Assembly: GCA_003133225.1 (NCBI GenBank)
Contig: PKWL01000069.1
Location: forward strand, 1 to 64,000
Direction: 5' to 3'
Length of the DNA: 64,000 nt
Source: Janthinobacterium sp.
GTDB taxonomy: Bacteria > Pseudomonadota > Gammaproteobacteria > Burkholderiales > Burkholderiaceae_D
The position numbers and the translations under genes are program-made. This document shows positions 8,718 through 17,916 of this stretch, piece by piece. Every line of letters starts with the position of its first letter. The first letter of the stretch is position 1. The notes below the pieces were generated by a model. The model was not told the DNA's origin, ran no database searches, and saw only the letters and a program-made list of their open reading frames with translations.

Positions 8718-10244
8718 TCACAGCGTGCCACAGGACTCTTCGCTTTTGACAAGCGACCTCGCCCTGCGCTCTAACTGCTCTAGTGTGCGAACCGCTCTGA
8801 CGCCCTCAAGGGGACGTGTGGGCACCAGAGGTGTCCAGCTTGCAGCTTTAACCAGACTGGATGCCGCACGCTCTAGTAGCGGGTACGCAACCGCCCAAGC
8901 GTTTTGCGCCTGGGATGCATCCAATCTATCGGCTTGAACGAATAACGCCAGCCATGCGCTGTATAGATCGCGCTGCACTGCCTGACCTGAACCATCGCGC
9001 AGCACGTGCCAGCGGAGCGAAAGTGGCTTCTTTTTGAAGTCCTCTTGCGTATGGTCGTACTGGCTCAGCTTATATCGGCCGGCGTTAAATTCGGTAAATG
9101 AACCGCCAGCGTTTCCGGCTTTGCGATCCACCTTATTCATGAACATGGCTGGAGCCGTTGCCTTCATGCGGCGGCCCCACCTCTTTTGCCATGCCACTTT
9201 GCTTAACTTTTCTGTCTTGATGGCGTTGCCAAAGTCACGCAGTACGATGTTCGACAACCGTCCATGCGCGCGAGCCCGGCGCTTTGCCATTACCCGTTCC
9301 TGCTCAGCGAGACAGGTACGCAATTGTTGATAACGCTGCGTATAAACCGTTTGCCGTTGGCCACGCTTCCAGGTGCCATCGGCATTGAAGCAGTGCGGAT
9401 TGGCTGCGCGCCGCGAGCGATCCAATGCCCGTTGCAGCACACGCTTGGCGGCAAGGTCTTCTTTTATTTCCGGAAGAAACGAGACCAATACGGCACGCTC
9501 AGGCGAAACGATTGCGGCAGTCGATGGGCCAAGATCGATGCCGACCTCTTGCTGCTTCACTTCAAAACGTTGCTTCGGATCGCCTTCGCACACCAATTGC
9601 ACGAACAGCTTCCAGTCGCCCTTGATTCTTCGGCGCAGCAGGCGCACATACTTGATCTTGGACGATAGCGCGTGCGCTTCGACGCCCTGCTTGTCGGACT
9701 TGTCAAAGATGGGTCGCAGCACCAGACGCCGGTCGCGACGTTTGCCACCCCATCCGATGTGATCGTCTTTCCATTGCAATGGAGAGGTTAAGCCTTTGCC
9801 TTCAATGGAGGCGATCTCGCCACGGCGCTTGAAGCGGGGCCGACCACGCAGGCCAGTCGAATACTTGTGGCATGCGTCGAATGCGCGAGAAGCCAAGGTC
9901 TGCGCAGTATGCGAATCGATCAGGCCATCGAGATAGCCCGATGCGCGGATATGCTTTGCCACTACCTCATGCGCGGCGAATTCTGAGAACCGGTATTCCG
10001 TGCGCAAGGCGGCGAACAGGGCGTTGCGTGGAGCGCGATCGGCCGCTTCTTTTTTTGGCATTTTACAAGCGACGTCAAAACGTGGATCGGCGCGCATTGC
10101 ATCGAGCCGGCCAAGCATGTCCTGCACTACCGCGTTGTACGGGAAATGCGCCACATCGAAACGCTTCACAACGGCGTGCAACTGCATGCGATTAACGCGC
10201 AATGGCATTTCGTGAATAAACGTCGGCGTGGACTTTTTAGTCAT
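8718..10244 (-). CDS. tnpB: TnpB-family RNA-guided nuclease / IS605 OrfB-type protein, zinc finger missing
   Basis: A 508-residue protein with a RuvC-like nuclease core. The first catalytic Asp is in GIDLG (Asp237), the Glu is in the IKTEKLS segment (Glu345) and the third acidic residue is Asp426 in QRDLYSAWLA. Known TnpB proteins are RNA-guided DNA endonucleases that help retain the transposon by cutting empty donor sites. The CxxC...CxxC zinc finger normally between Glu and the last Asp is absent. That place holds a segment with KLSQYDHTQ and KKKPLSLRWH, recognisable as a separate zinc-finger-less lineage. The N-terminal half is basic, with the WED/REC-like region not individually resolved. 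The frame is open throughout, so the protein may be functional. It is longer than many TnpB proteins (350-450 residues). Confidence 0.88.
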   Translation of the reverse strand: MTKKSTPTFIHEMPLRVNRMQLHAVVKRFDVAHFPYNAVVQDMLGRLDAMRADPRFDVACKMPKKEAADRAPRNALFAALRTEYRFSEFAAHEVVAKHIRASGYLDGLIDSHTAQTLASRAFDACHKYSTGLRGRPRFKRRGEIASIEGKGLTSPLQWKDDHIGWGGKRRDRRLVLRPIFDKSDKQGVEAHALSSKIKYVRLLRRRIKGDWKLFVQLVCEGDPKQRFEVKQQEVGIDLGPSTAAIVSPERAVLVSFLPEIKEDLAAKRVLQRALDRSRRAANPHCFNADGTWKRGQRQTVYTQRYQQLRTCLAEQERVMAKRRARAHGRLSNIVLRDFGNAIKTEKLSKVAWQKRWGRRMKATAPAMFMNKVDRKAGNAGGSFTEFNAGRYKLSQYDHTQEDFKKKPLSLRWHVLRDGSGQAVQRDLYSAWLALFVQADRLDASQAQNAWAVAYPLLERAASSLVKAASWTPLVPTRPLEGVRAVRTLEQLERRARSLVKSEESCGTL

Positions 10245-10253
10245 GATTAATTA

Positions 10254-10272
10254 TATGCTAACTTATAGCATA
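10254..10272. promoter_or_regulatory. Inverted repeat in the tnpB-tnpA divergent spacer
   Basis: A 7-base inverted repeat (10254-10260 with 10266-10272, tatgcta and tagcata) fills most of the 36-base AT-rich gap between the divergent tnpB and tnpA starts. It probably includes overlapping promoters or an operator. Confidence 0.4.
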
Positions 10273-10280
10273 ATTGACCT

Positions 10281-10674
10281 ATGGGCGACAAACACGACTT
10301 AAGACAAGGCAGGCACCGTTTTTTTTGCATTGCATGTGCATTTGATCTTTGTCACAAAATACCGCAAAAAAGTATTCGACGGTGACGCAATTGATCGATG
10401 CACGAAACACTTTGAGCGCGTGGCGGGTGACTTTGGCGAGGCTGACTATGTGCATTTGCTGGCCGAATACCCGCCCAATATAGTCAATCCGTATCCTCGC
10501 TGGTGCGTAGCTTGAAGGGCGTCGAGTCGCATGCTACGGCAAGAGCGACCTGATATCGCACAGCACTATTGGAAGGACATGCTCTGGAGTCCATCGTATT
10601 TTGCTGCATGCTGCGGTGGTGCTCCTCTTTCCATCATCAAACAGTATGTCGAACAACAGCAACGGCCGCTCTAA
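10281..10674 (+). pseudogene. tnpA: Decayed IS200-type Y1 transposase
   Basis: A relic of the HUH single-strand transposase of IS200/IS605 elements. Pieces that match the family are MGDKHDLRQGRH (from ATG 10281), then ALHVHLIFVTKYRKKVF in the next frame, YVHLLAEYPP, SVSSLVRSLKGV in another frame, and SSRMLRQERPDIAQHYW through SIIKQYVEQQQRPL to TAA 10672-10674. At least three single-base frame changes are needed to join them, at about 10317, 10480 and 10525. About ten codons appear deleted before YVHLL. The first His of the HUH motif is Tyr (DYVHLL in place of DHVHLL). The catalytic Tyr in IKQYVEQQ is still present. Confidence 0.85.
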
Positions 10675-10818
10675 CCTACAAAAAAACCGCGCCTTATATC
10701 CCCGCGCAAATGCGTCGGCTTCGCCTTTGTGCCGCTACGCGGCAGGCGCACTTGGACGGGGCTTTACGGCGCATCAGGTAAAATCGCATACTCACACATT
10801 GGCCAGCGCTATTTAACC

Positions 10819-12198
10819 ATGCATATTCACATTCTCGGCATTTGCGGCACCTTCATGGGCGGCCTAGCGGTGCTGGCCAAAGAAGCCGGCCACCGCGTCA
10901 CTGGCTGCGATGCCAACGTCTATCCGCCGATGAGTACCCAACTGGAAGCGCAAGGCATTGAACTGATCCAGGGCTTCGGCCCGGAACAAACCAGTCTCGC
11001 GCCCGACCTGTACGTGATTGGCAACGTCGTCTCGCGCGGCAACGCCTTGGTCGAGGAAATCCTCAACCGCAGCTTGCCCTACGTGTCGGGCCCGCAGTGG
11101 ATCGGCGAACACATATTGCATAACAAGTGGGTGTTGGCCGTGGCCGGCACCCACGGCAAGACCACCACTTCGGCCATGCTGGCCTGGATCCTCGATGACG
11201 CCGGTTTCGCGCCGGGCTTTTTGATCGGCGGCGTGCCCATGAACTTTGGCATTTCGGCGCGCCTGTCGGGCCCAGGATCTGAGTCCGATTTTTTCGTGAT
11301 TGAGGCGGACGAATACGATACGGCGTTTTTCGACAAGCGCAGCAAGTTTATGCATTACCACGCCAAGACTTGCATATTGAACAATCTGGAATACGACCAC
11401 GCCGATATCTTCCCCGATCTGGGCGCCATCGAGACTCAGTTCCATCACCTGGTGCGCACGGTGCCGGCCATCGGCCGCTTGATCGTCAACGGCGACGAAG
11501 CGTCGCTGGGACGGGTGTTGCAAAGGGGGCTGTGGAGCGAACATGAAAGTTTTGGTTGCAGCGACGGCCAAGAATGGGCCATGATCGAGCACGAGGACGG
11601 CAGTTTCGAGGTGACGTTCCGGGGAGCGATCGTGGGCGCCGTGCGCTGGGAACTGACGGGCAGGCATAACCGCTGCAACGCGCTAGCCGCGATTGCCGCG
11701 GCGCGCCACGTGGGCGTCCCGATCGCCCAGGCCGCCAACGCTCTGGCGGGCTTCCTGAGCGTGAAGCGGCGCATGGAAATGCTCGGCGTCGTCAACAATA
11801 TCACGGTGTATGACGATTTTGCCCATCACCCGACCGCGATCGCGACCACGGTGGGCGGCCTGCGCCAGAAAATCGGTCCCGCCGGCAGCGGTTGCCGCAT
11901 CCTGGCCGTGCTGGAGCCGCGTTCCAACACGATGAAGCTGGGCGCGGCGAAAGAGGCGTTGCCAGGCAGCTTGCAAGATGCCGACCTGGTCTTCGGCTAC
12001 GGCCGCCCGGACCTACTGGGCTGGAGCTTGGCCGACGCGTTGGCTCCGCTGGGGGCGGCCGCGCGCAGCTTCGAGCAGCTCGACGCCTTGGTCGAGGCCA
12101 TTGCCGACGCGGCCCGGCCGGGCGACCAGATCGTCGTCATGAGTAATGGCGGTTTTGGCGGTGTGCATCAAAAAATTCTGGAGGCCTTGGCACGATGA
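10819..12198 (+). CDS. mpl: UDP-N-acetylmuramate:L-Ala-gamma-D-Glu-meso-DAP ligase
   Basis: Murein peptide ligase attaches the recycled tripeptide to UDP-MurNAc, saving peptidoglycan precursors. The 459-residue protein starts MHIHILGICGTFMGG, and the Mur-ligase ATP loop is AGTHGKTTTSAMLAWIL near residue 112. EADEYDTAFFDKRSKF (near 175), the NNLEYDHADIF metal/substrate segment, GRHNRCNALAAIAAA and DDFAHHPTAI are also typical. The chosen ATG excludes 30 unrelated residues encoded upstream, which lie in the insertion-element end. It heads a plus-strand operon with yqiA and ubiC. Confidence 0.97.
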   Translation: MHIHILGICGTFMGGLAVLAKEAGHRVTGCDANVYPPMSTQLEAQGIELIQGFGPEQTSLAPDLYVIGNVVSRGNALVEEILNRSLPYVSGPQWIGEHILHNKWVLAVAGTHGKTTTSAMLAWILDDAGFAPGFLIGGVPMNFGISARLSGPGSESDFFVIEADEYDTAFFDKRSKFMHYHAKTCILNNLEYDHADIFPDLGAIETQFHHLVRTVPAIGRLIVNGDEASLGRVLQRGLWSEHESFGCSDGQEWAMIEHEDGSFEVTFRGAIVGAVRWELTGRHNRCNALAAIAAARHVGVPIAQAANALAGFLSVKRRMEMLGVVNNITVYDDFAHHPTAIATTVGGLRQKIGPAGSGCRILAVLEPRSNTMKLGAAKEALPGSLQDADLVFGYGRPDLLGWSLADALAPLGAAARSFEQLDALVEAIADAARPGDQIVVMSNGGFGGVHQKILEALAR

Positions 12199-12779
12199 TT
12201 TTGTACCTGCACGGTTTTCGCTCGTCGCCCTGGTCGATGAAGGCGCGCTTGCTAGGTCAGCGCTTGCAATCGATCGGACGCGGCGCCGAGTACCTTTGTC
12301 CCCAATTGCCGGCCTCGCCGAAAGATGCGATCGCGCTGGCCTTGTCGCTGGTCAAGGGGTGTCCAGCCGATCAACTCAGCATTATCGGCTCGTCCTTGGG
12401 TGGCTACTACGCCACTTTCCTCGCCGAGCGCCTGCTGTGCCGCGCCGTGCTGCTCAATCCGGCCATTGCACCGCTGCAAGAATTGGAGGCGCACGTCGGC
12501 GTTAGCTGCGATTACCATTCCGACCAGCCATTTGAATTCAAGCGTGAGTATATCGAGGAACTGCGGGCCTTGGCGGTTGCTCAAATCACCTTGCCGCAGC
12601 GTTATTTCCTCCTCGCCGCCAGCGGCGACGACGTGCTCGACTACCGCGACATGGTGCGCCACTACGCGGGCGCCGCGCAGCAGGTGATCGAGGGCAGCGA
12701 CCATGGCATTTCGGATTTCGAGCAGTATCTGCCGTCCGTGCTGGCATTTTGCGGCATCGACGTGGCAGGCGGGCGATGA
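12195..12779 (+). CDS. yqiA: YqiA-family alpha/beta hydrolase (esterase)
   Basis: A 194-residue hydrolase of the YqiA/UPF0227 family. It begins with LYLHGFRSSPWSMKA and carries the nucleophile elbow IIGSSLGGYYATFLAE, whose first Ser after Gly is near residue 73. The Asp (ASGDDVLDYRD) and His (EGSDHGISDF) of the triad are present near 140 and 170. Esterase activity is known for the E. coli homologue; its physiological substrate is unclear. It overlaps the mpl stop and the ubiC start by four bases each. Confidence 0.9.
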   Translation: MILYLHGFRSSPWSMKARLLGQRLQSIGRGAEYLCPQLPASPKDAIALALSLVKGCPADQLSIIGSSLGGYYATFLAERLLCRAVLLNPAIAPLQELEAHVGVSCDYHSDQPFEFKREYIEELRALAVAQITLPQRYFLLAASGDDVLDYRDMVRHYAGAAQQVIEGSDHGISDFEQYLPSVLAFCGIDVAGGR

Positions 12780-13372
12780 GAGGCGGCTCGTTAACGCAGG
12801 CGCTGTGGCAGCGCCACGTCAACGCTGTCAATGCGCCCTTGTCCGTGCGCGGCTGGCTCACCGGCACCGGCTCGCTGACGGCCAAACTGCAAGGGCAAAG
12901 CGGGAATTTTCGCGTGCGGCGCCTGCATCAAGGGAGCGCCATCTGCCTGTTTGACGAAGCGGCCCTGATCGGTCTGCGGCGCCCGGGCCGCGTCTGGGAG
13001 CGCGAAGTGGTCTTGACCTGCGATGAACAAGCCGTCGTCTTCGCCCATACGGTGGTACCGATGGCGGCAACGGCGGCGGACTGGCCGCAGTTCGGCGTCT
13101 TGGGCGAGCGCTCGCTAGGCTCGACCCTGTTTGGCGACCGCCAGGTGCGGCGCGGCGAGTTGCAATACGCACGCTTGCGTTGCGGCCACCCTTTGAACCT
13201 GCGCGCCTTAGCGGCGCTGCACAGCGAGGAAGACCAGATGTTGTATGCACGCCGCTGCTTGTATCGGCGGCGCCAGGGTTTGTTGCTGGTAACGGAGGTT
13301 TTTCTGCCTGCCGTGGCAGCTCTAAGCTCGCATGGCCAGACTGACACCTTAACCAATAGAACATCGAAATAG
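12776..13372 (+). CDS. ubiC: Chorismate pyruvate-lyase
   Basis: UbiC splits chorismate into 4-hydroxybenzoate and pyruvate, the first committed step of ubiquinone synthesis. The 198-residue protein is somewhat longer than the E. coli enzyme (165). The conserved Arg in VWEREVVLTC, the GERSLGSTLF loop and the C-terminal RRCLYRRRQGLLLVTEVFLP strand with the catalytic Glu are visible. ATG 12776 overlaps the yqiA stop and is preferred over 12749, which would add nine residues inside yqiA. The last residues look like extension. Confidence 0.9.
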   Translation: MRGGSLTQALWQRHVNAVNAPLSVRGWLTGTGSLTAKLQGQSGNFRVRRLHQGSAICLFDEAALIGLRRPGRVWEREVVLTCDEQAVVFAHTVVPMAATAADWPQFGVLGERSLGSTLFGDRQVRRGELQYARLRCGHPLNLRALAALHSEEDQMLYARRCLYRRRQGLLLVTEVFLPAVAALSSHGQTDTLTNRTSK

Positions 13373-13381
13373 AACATCGAA

Positions 13382-15442
13382 ATGAACTTATTTTTTGAAG
13401 AATCCGGTGACTTTAAAGTCGGCACGGTGCTCTCGCAAGTGGGCGAGGCGTTTCAGGTTGAATTGGCCAGCGGCAAACGCACCAAAGTCAAGGTCAAGGA
13501 TGTGCTGCTGCAATACGCGAGCCCGGACCCGGCCGTGCTGCAAGAACAGGCTCGGGACGTGGCGGCGCAAATCGATCTCGATTTCCTGTGGGAAGTGGCA
13601 GGTGAGGAGGAATTCGGTTTCGCCGAGCTGGGCGCCGAGTATTTCGGCCATGCGCCCCTGGCCCATGAAGCGGCTGGGCTGATCTTGAGCTTGCATTCCG
13701 CGCCCATCTATTTTTACAAAAAAGGCCGCGGCCGCTACAAGGCGGCGCCGGCGCTCGCGCTGAAGGCGGCCTTGGCCGGAATCGAAAAGAAAAAGCAACA
13801 GGCGCAGGTCCAGGCCCAGTATGTCGAGCAGCTCAAGGAGCACCGTCTGCCGCCCTCGATGCAACCGATGGTGCTGCCGTTGTTGTTCAAGCCCGACAAG
13901 AACACGATGGAATACAAGGCACTGGAACAAGCTTGCAACGAATTGCACGTGAGTGCGCCGCGCCTGATGTTAGCAGCCGGCGCCATCGCCAGCCCCAAGG
14001 ACTTGCATCTGTCGAAGTTCCTGTTTGAAAATTTCCCGAAAGGGGCTGGCTTCGGGCACGCCATTCAGGCGCCGCCGATGCCGACGGGGTTGCCGCTCGC
14101 CGATGTCGCCGCGTTCTCCATCGACGATGTGACCACGACCGAGATCGACGATGCCTTCTCGGTCGTGGTGCAAGACGATGGCACGGTGCAAGTCGGCATC
14201 CACATTGCGGCGCCGGGGCTGGGCATCCGTCCCGACGATGTGATCGACCAAGTGGCGCGCGCGCGCATGTCGACCGTATATATGCCGGGCGACAAGATCA
14301 CGATGTTGCCCGACGAAATCGTCGCCGCCTTCACTTTGGCCGAAGGCACGACTTGCCCGGCCCTCTCCCTGTACGCTACGCTCGATCCGGCCGACTGGAC
14401 TTTGCTAAAGACGGAGACGCGCGCCGAACGGGTGCCGATCGCGCGCAATCTGCGCCATAACGACCTCGACACCTTGGTGACGGAAGAAACTCTCGCCAGC
14501 GGCGTCGGCAACTACCCTCACAAAGCGGAGCTGGCTTTACTGTGGCAGTGGGCCCAGCAGTTGGAAAAGGGGCGCATGAAAAAACGGGAAGCCTTCGGCT
14601 TAAAGGCGGAGCAAAACAACCGCATCGACTTCAATTTTTATGTGGAAAACGACGTCGTTAGCGTCGTGCGTCGCAAACGCGGTGCGCCGCTCGACAAGAT
14701 CGTCGCCGAGTTGATGATTTTTGCCAACAGCAGTTGGGGCCGGCTGATGCACGAGCACGGCGTGCCGGGCATTTACCGCAGCCAAGGTGGCGGGGGCGGC
14801 GGCTGGGCCGCGAAAATGCAAGTGCGCATGGTCACGCACGCGGCCCCCCATCAAGGCTTGGGCGTCGATCAATATGCGTGGAGCACGTCGCCGCTGCGCC
14901 GGTATACCGACCTCGTCAATCAATGGCAGATTCTGGCCTGCGCCGAGCATGGCGTGGCAGCGCCCCTGGTGGCACCGTTCAAGCCGCGCGACGCCAACCT
15001 GTTTGCCATCGTGTCCGCTTTTGACGCCGCTTATGCGGCCTACGGCGATTTCCAGTCGACCATGGAACGCTACTGGTGCCTGCGCTGGCTCGTGCAGGAA
15101 AAAGCCAAGCAGGTCGATGCCGTCGTGTTGAAAGACGAGATTTTGCGCCTGGTCGATATCCCCCTCGTCATCAAGCTGCCGGGCATGCCGCCAGTGGCGC
15201 GCGGAGCGCTCGTCAAGCTTGATATCTTGCGCTGGGACGAGGTTGACCTGTCGATCGAAGCACGCTTGCTGGAGATCGCGGCACTGCCCGCCGTGCCCGG
15301 CGAGCTCGATTATGAGGAAGAGGCGGACGGCGCCAGCCGGCCCGGCGCTATGGTGGCGGACGAAGTGAGCGTCACCCCGGATGTTGCCGAACTAAGCGAG
15401 CTGGCCTGCGACACGGTCACGAACTTGCCGGCCGCAGACTAG
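13382..15442 (+). CDS. RNase II/R-family (RNB domain) exoribonuclease
   Basis: A 686-residue RNB-domain 3'-5' exoribonuclease. The catalytic core shows AAFSIDDVTTTEIDDAFSV near residues 240-260 with the clustered metal-binding Asp residues, then VQVGIHIAAPG, YMPGDKITMLP, and LMIFANSSWGRLM. SPLRRYTDLVNQWQ near 505 carries the conserved Arg-Arg-Tyr-Asp motif. The N-terminal 100 residues form a cold-shock-like or winged-helix region. It is shorter than RNase R and resembles the betaproteobacterial RNase II-like group. It lies ten bases after ubiC. Confidence 0.93.
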   Translation: MNLFFEESGDFKVGTVLSQVGEAFQVELASGKRTKVKVKDVLLQYASPDPAVLQEQARDVAAQIDLDFLWEVAGEEEFGFAELGAEYFGHAPLAHEAAGLILSLHSAPIYFYKKGRGRYKAAPALALKAALAGIEKKKQQAQVQAQYVEQLKEHRLPPSMQPMVLPLLFKPDKNTMEYKALEQACNELHVSAPRLMLAAGAIASPKDLHLSKFLFENFPKGAGFGHAIQAPPMPTGLPLADVAAFSIDDVTTTEIDDAFSVVVQDDGTVQVGIHIAAPGLGIRPDDVIDQVARARMSTVYMPGDKITMLPDEIVAAFTLAEGTTCPALSLYATLDPADWTLLKTETRAERVPIARNLRHNDLDTLVTEETLASGVGNYPHKAELALLWQWAQQLEKGRMKKREAFGLKAEQNNRIDFNFYVENDVVSVVRRKRGAPLDKIVAELMIFANSSWGRLMHEHGVPGIYRSQGGGGGGWAAKMQVRMVTHAAPHQGLGVDQYAWSTSPLRRYTDLVNQWQILACAEHGVAAPLVAPFKPRDANLFAIVSAFDAAYAAYGDFQSTMERYWCLRWLVQEKAKQVDAVVLKDEILRLVDIPLVIKLPGMPPVARGALVKLDILRWDEVDLSIEARLLEIAALPAVPGELDYEEEADGASRPGAMVADEVSVTPDVAELSELACDTVTNLPAAD

Positions 15443-15512
15443 TTAAGAAAGAGCGCCCCCTTGACGTAACAGCCATTTTTTTTGACGTAACGATACGAAA
15501 CTCTAAAAACGC

Positions 15513-16400
15513 GTGAAGTCTTTTCAGCAAAATCATTTTCTGTTCGTCGCCATCGCGCTCTCGTTGTTGGCGCATGGGGCCTTGCTGGCGCTGCATTTTG
15601 GCGCGCCTAAGGCATTTCGCGTCGAGCCCACCGATACCGGGCTCGAAGTGATTCTGGTCAACGCCAAACAGACGAAAAAACCAGTTAAGGCCGAGGCGCT
15701 GGCGCAGGCCAATCTGGACGGCGGCGGCAATGCCGACGCCGGTCGCTCCAAGTCGCCCCTGCCCGACATGCGCAAGACGGAAAACGGCGAGAGTTTTAAG
15801 GCGGCCAGGCGCCGCATCACGGAGCTGGAGCAGACGCAACAAAATTTGCTGACGCAGGTGAGCTTGCGGTCGTCTTTTCGGGCGCCCCCGGTCACGGAAA
15901 AAAGCAAGCCGGACCCGACCCCGACCGGCGCCGACCTGATGGACGTTAGCATGGCCATCGCCCGCCAGACGGCCGAGATCAGCCAAACCATTGACGAGCA
16001 GAACAAGCGCCCGCGCAAAACCTTGATCACTCCTAGCACGCGGGAAGTCGGTTATGCCATGTACTACAAGACCATGCAAAAGCGGGTCGAGGAAATCGGC
16101 ACCCTCAAATTCCCGCGCCAAAATGGGCATAAACTTTATGGCGAGCTGGTCGTGTACATTCCGATCTTCCAAGACGGGTCGATCTACGAAAAGGAGGGCG
16201 GCTTGAGGATCGTGCAAACTTCGGGCAATCCCGCCCTTGACAGTGCGGCCCTGGCCATCGTGCGCCGCGCCGCGCCATTTGGCCGCTTTCCGCCCAACAT
16301 GCTGTCGCGCGACAAGGACGACCTGTGGGTCGTCATCACCCGTTTTCGATTTACCAGGGAAGAAAAAATGGAAGCGAACCTGAGCGGCGAGGGGCACTGA
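15513..16400 (+). CDS. TonB-like C-terminal domain protein
   Basis: A 295-residue protein with an N-terminal signal-anchor (about residues 8-30: [19 protein letters not shown]), a periplasmic linker with predicted helix ([17 protein letters not shown]), and a C-terminal TonB domain ([18 protein letters not shown] to the end). TonB proteins pass proton-motive energy from ExbBD to outer-membrane receptors. The absence of exbB/exbD here and the conserved position between an RNase gene and aroE suggest a specialised paralogue. GTG 15513 is the start, as no upstream ATG fits. Its last base is the first base of aroE's ATG. Confidence 0.87.
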   Translation: MKSFQQNHFLFVAIALSLLAHGALLALHFGAPKAFRVEPTDTGLEVILVNAKQTKKPVKAEALAQANLDGGGNADAGRSKSPLPDMRKTENGESFKAARRRITELEQTQQNLLTQVSLRSSFRAPPVTEKSKPDPTPTGADLMDVSMAIARQTAEISQTIDEQNKRPRKTLITPSTREVGYAMYYKTMQKRVEEIGTLKFPRQNGHKLYGELVVYIPIFQDGSIYEKEGGLRIVQTSGNPALDSAALAIVRRAAPFGRFPPNMLSRDKDDLWVVITRFRFTREEKMEANLSGEGH

Positions 16401-17212
16401 TGGGCCGTGACCGATATTGCGTGTTTGGTAATCCGATCGGCCACAGCAAGTCGCCCGAAATCCATGCCGCGTTCGCGGCCCAGACCGGCCATCCTATTGT
16501 GTACGAACGGCGCCTGGCAGCGCTCGACGGCTTCGCCGCCGCCGTGCGCCGCTTTGTGGCCGAGGGCGGGCGCGGCGCCAATGTGACCGTGCCGTTCAAG
16601 CTCGACGCTTACGCCCTAGCCGACTCGCTCACGGCGCGCGCGCGCGCGGCCGGGGCCGTCAATACCTTGTCCTTCCAAGAAGGCGCCATCGCCGGCGATA
16701 ACACGGATGGCGCCGGCCTGGTCGCTGACATCGTGTCCAATGCCGGCGTGGCGATCGAAGGCCAGCGCGTCTTGCTCCTGGGCGCAGGGGGCGCCGCGCG
16801 CGGCGTGATACTGCCCATCTTGGCCCAGCATCCGGCGCAACTGCAAATCGCCAACCGCACGCACGCCACGGCCGCGGCGCTGGTCGCGCAGTTTTCCGCG
16901 CCCGATTGTCCCATCCGCGCCTGCGGGTTTGCCGAGCTGGACGCACCGTTCGACATCATCATCAATGCGACGTCGGCCAGCCTGAGCGGCGCCTTGCCGC
17001 CCATCCCGCCGGCCGTCTTCGGCAGCCGAACCCTGGCGCTAGACATGGTATACGGCAAGGCGCCAACCGTGTTCTTGCAATTTGCCGGCGCCCATGGCGC
17101 CCACGTGCGCGACGGGCTTGGCATGCTCGTCGAGCAGGCCGCCGAAGCATTTTTTGTGTGGCGCGGGGTCCGCCCCGAGACCGGGGACTTGTTGGCGCGC
17201 CTAAAAGCATGA
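16400..17212 (+). CDS. aroE: Shikimate dehydrogenase (NADP+)
   Basis: Reduces 3-dehydroshikimate to shikimate. The 270-residue protein has the N-terminal substrate motif [21 protein letters not shown], the catalytic Lys region [17 protein letters not shown] near residue 65, the GDNTDGAGL motif near 100, the nucleotide-binding loop [17 protein letters not shown] near 130 and the NRT strand end that suits NADP+. The ATG shares a base with the stop of the TonB-like gene and excludes an upstream in-frame ATG. It overlaps mtgA by four bases. Confidence 0.97.
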   Translation: MGRDRYCVFGNPIGHSKSPEIHAAFAAQTGHPIVYERRLAALDGFAAAVRRFVAEGGRGANVTVPFKLDAYALADSLTARARAAGAVNTLSFQEGAIAGDNTDGAGLVADIVSNAGVAIEGQRVLLLGAGGAARGVILPILAQHPAQLQIANRTHATAAALVAQFSAPDCPIRACGFAELDAPFDIIINATSASLSGALPPIPPAVFGSRTLALDMVYGKAPTVFLQFAGAHGAHVRDGLGMLVEQAAEAFFVWRGVRPETGDLLARLKA

Positions 17213-17916
17213 CGCGCCATGCCGGCGCCAGCCGTTCTTGGGTCAAGTGGCTGTTTCTGCTGCCGATCCTGGCCTTCCTCGCCATCCAACTCTATTTTTT
17301 CCTGCAAATTTGGTGGTGGGTCGATCATGACCCTCAAATGACCAGCGTCATGCGCGAACAAATGTCGGTTCTGCGGGCGAAAAGCCCGCGCCTGGCCCTG
17401 CAGCAAACGTGGGTGCCCTACGGGCGCATTTCGACCAACCTGAAGCGAGCGATCATTGCCTCGGAAGACGCCAATTTTTCCGAGCACGAGGGCATCGATT
17501 GGGATGCGCTGCAAAAAGCGTACGAAAAAAATAACAAGAAGCACAAGGTGGTCGCGGGTGGCTCCACCATCACCCAGCAACTGGCCAAGAACCTGTTTCT
17601 ATCGGGCTCGCGCAGCTATCTGCGCAAGGGACAAGAGCTGATCATCGCGTATATGCTGGAATGGCTGATGGACAAAGAGCGCATCTTTGAAATTTACCTC
17701 AATGTGGTCGAGTTCGGCAGCGGCATCTTCGGCGCCGAAGCGGCCGCGCGCCATTATTACGGCATCAGTGCGGCCGGCCTGGGGGCCAGTCAAGCGGCCA
17801 AGCTGGCCGTCATGCTGCCCAATCCACGCTTTTTCGATCGCCATCGCGATTCGGGGTTCCTGGCGCGCCGCACCGGCCTCATCTTGCGCCGCATGGGCGC
17901 GGCCGAGTTGCCCTAA
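17209..17916 (+). CDS. mtgA: Monofunctional peptidoglycan glycosyltransferase
   Basis: A 235-residue GT51 enzyme that polymerises lipid II into glycan strands. One N-terminal membrane anchor (about 14-37) precedes the catalytic domain with motif 1 ([15 protein letters not shown], catalytic Glu), motif 2 ([27 protein letters not shown]), and motifs 3-4 ([29 protein letters not shown]). There is no transpeptidase domain, which sets it apart from PBP1 types. It is translationally coupled to aroE and is the last gene of this block; hemL converges on it. Confidence 0.97.
   Translation: MTRHAGASRSWVKWLFLLPILAFLAIQLYFFLQIWWWVDHDPQMTSVMREQMSVLRAKSPRLALQQTWVPYGRISTNLKRAIIASEDANFSEHEGIDWDALQKAYEKNNKKHKVVAGGSTITQQLAKNLFLSGSRSYLRKGQELIIAYMLEWLMDKERIFEIYLNVVEFGSGIFGAEAAARHYYGISAAGLGASQAAKLAVMLPNPRFFDRHRDSGFLARRTGLILRRMGAAELP

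Larger units (their letters stand above)
8684..10772. mobile_element. IS200/IS605-family element, tnpB intact and tnpA decayed
   Basis: The element has divergent tnpA (plus) and tnpB (minus) genes as in IS605. The right end, read on the minus strand after tnpB, carries a GC-rich hairpin and ends in gggtcaa. The left end, beyond tnpA, carries an imperfect GC-rich inverted structure next to a ggggctttacggcgc motif, like other IS200/IS605 ends. These elements lack terminal inverted repeats and make no target duplication, so the boundaries 8684 and 10772 are judged from these motifs and may be off by a few bases. It separates the divergent hypothetical gene and mpl. Confidence 0.78.
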
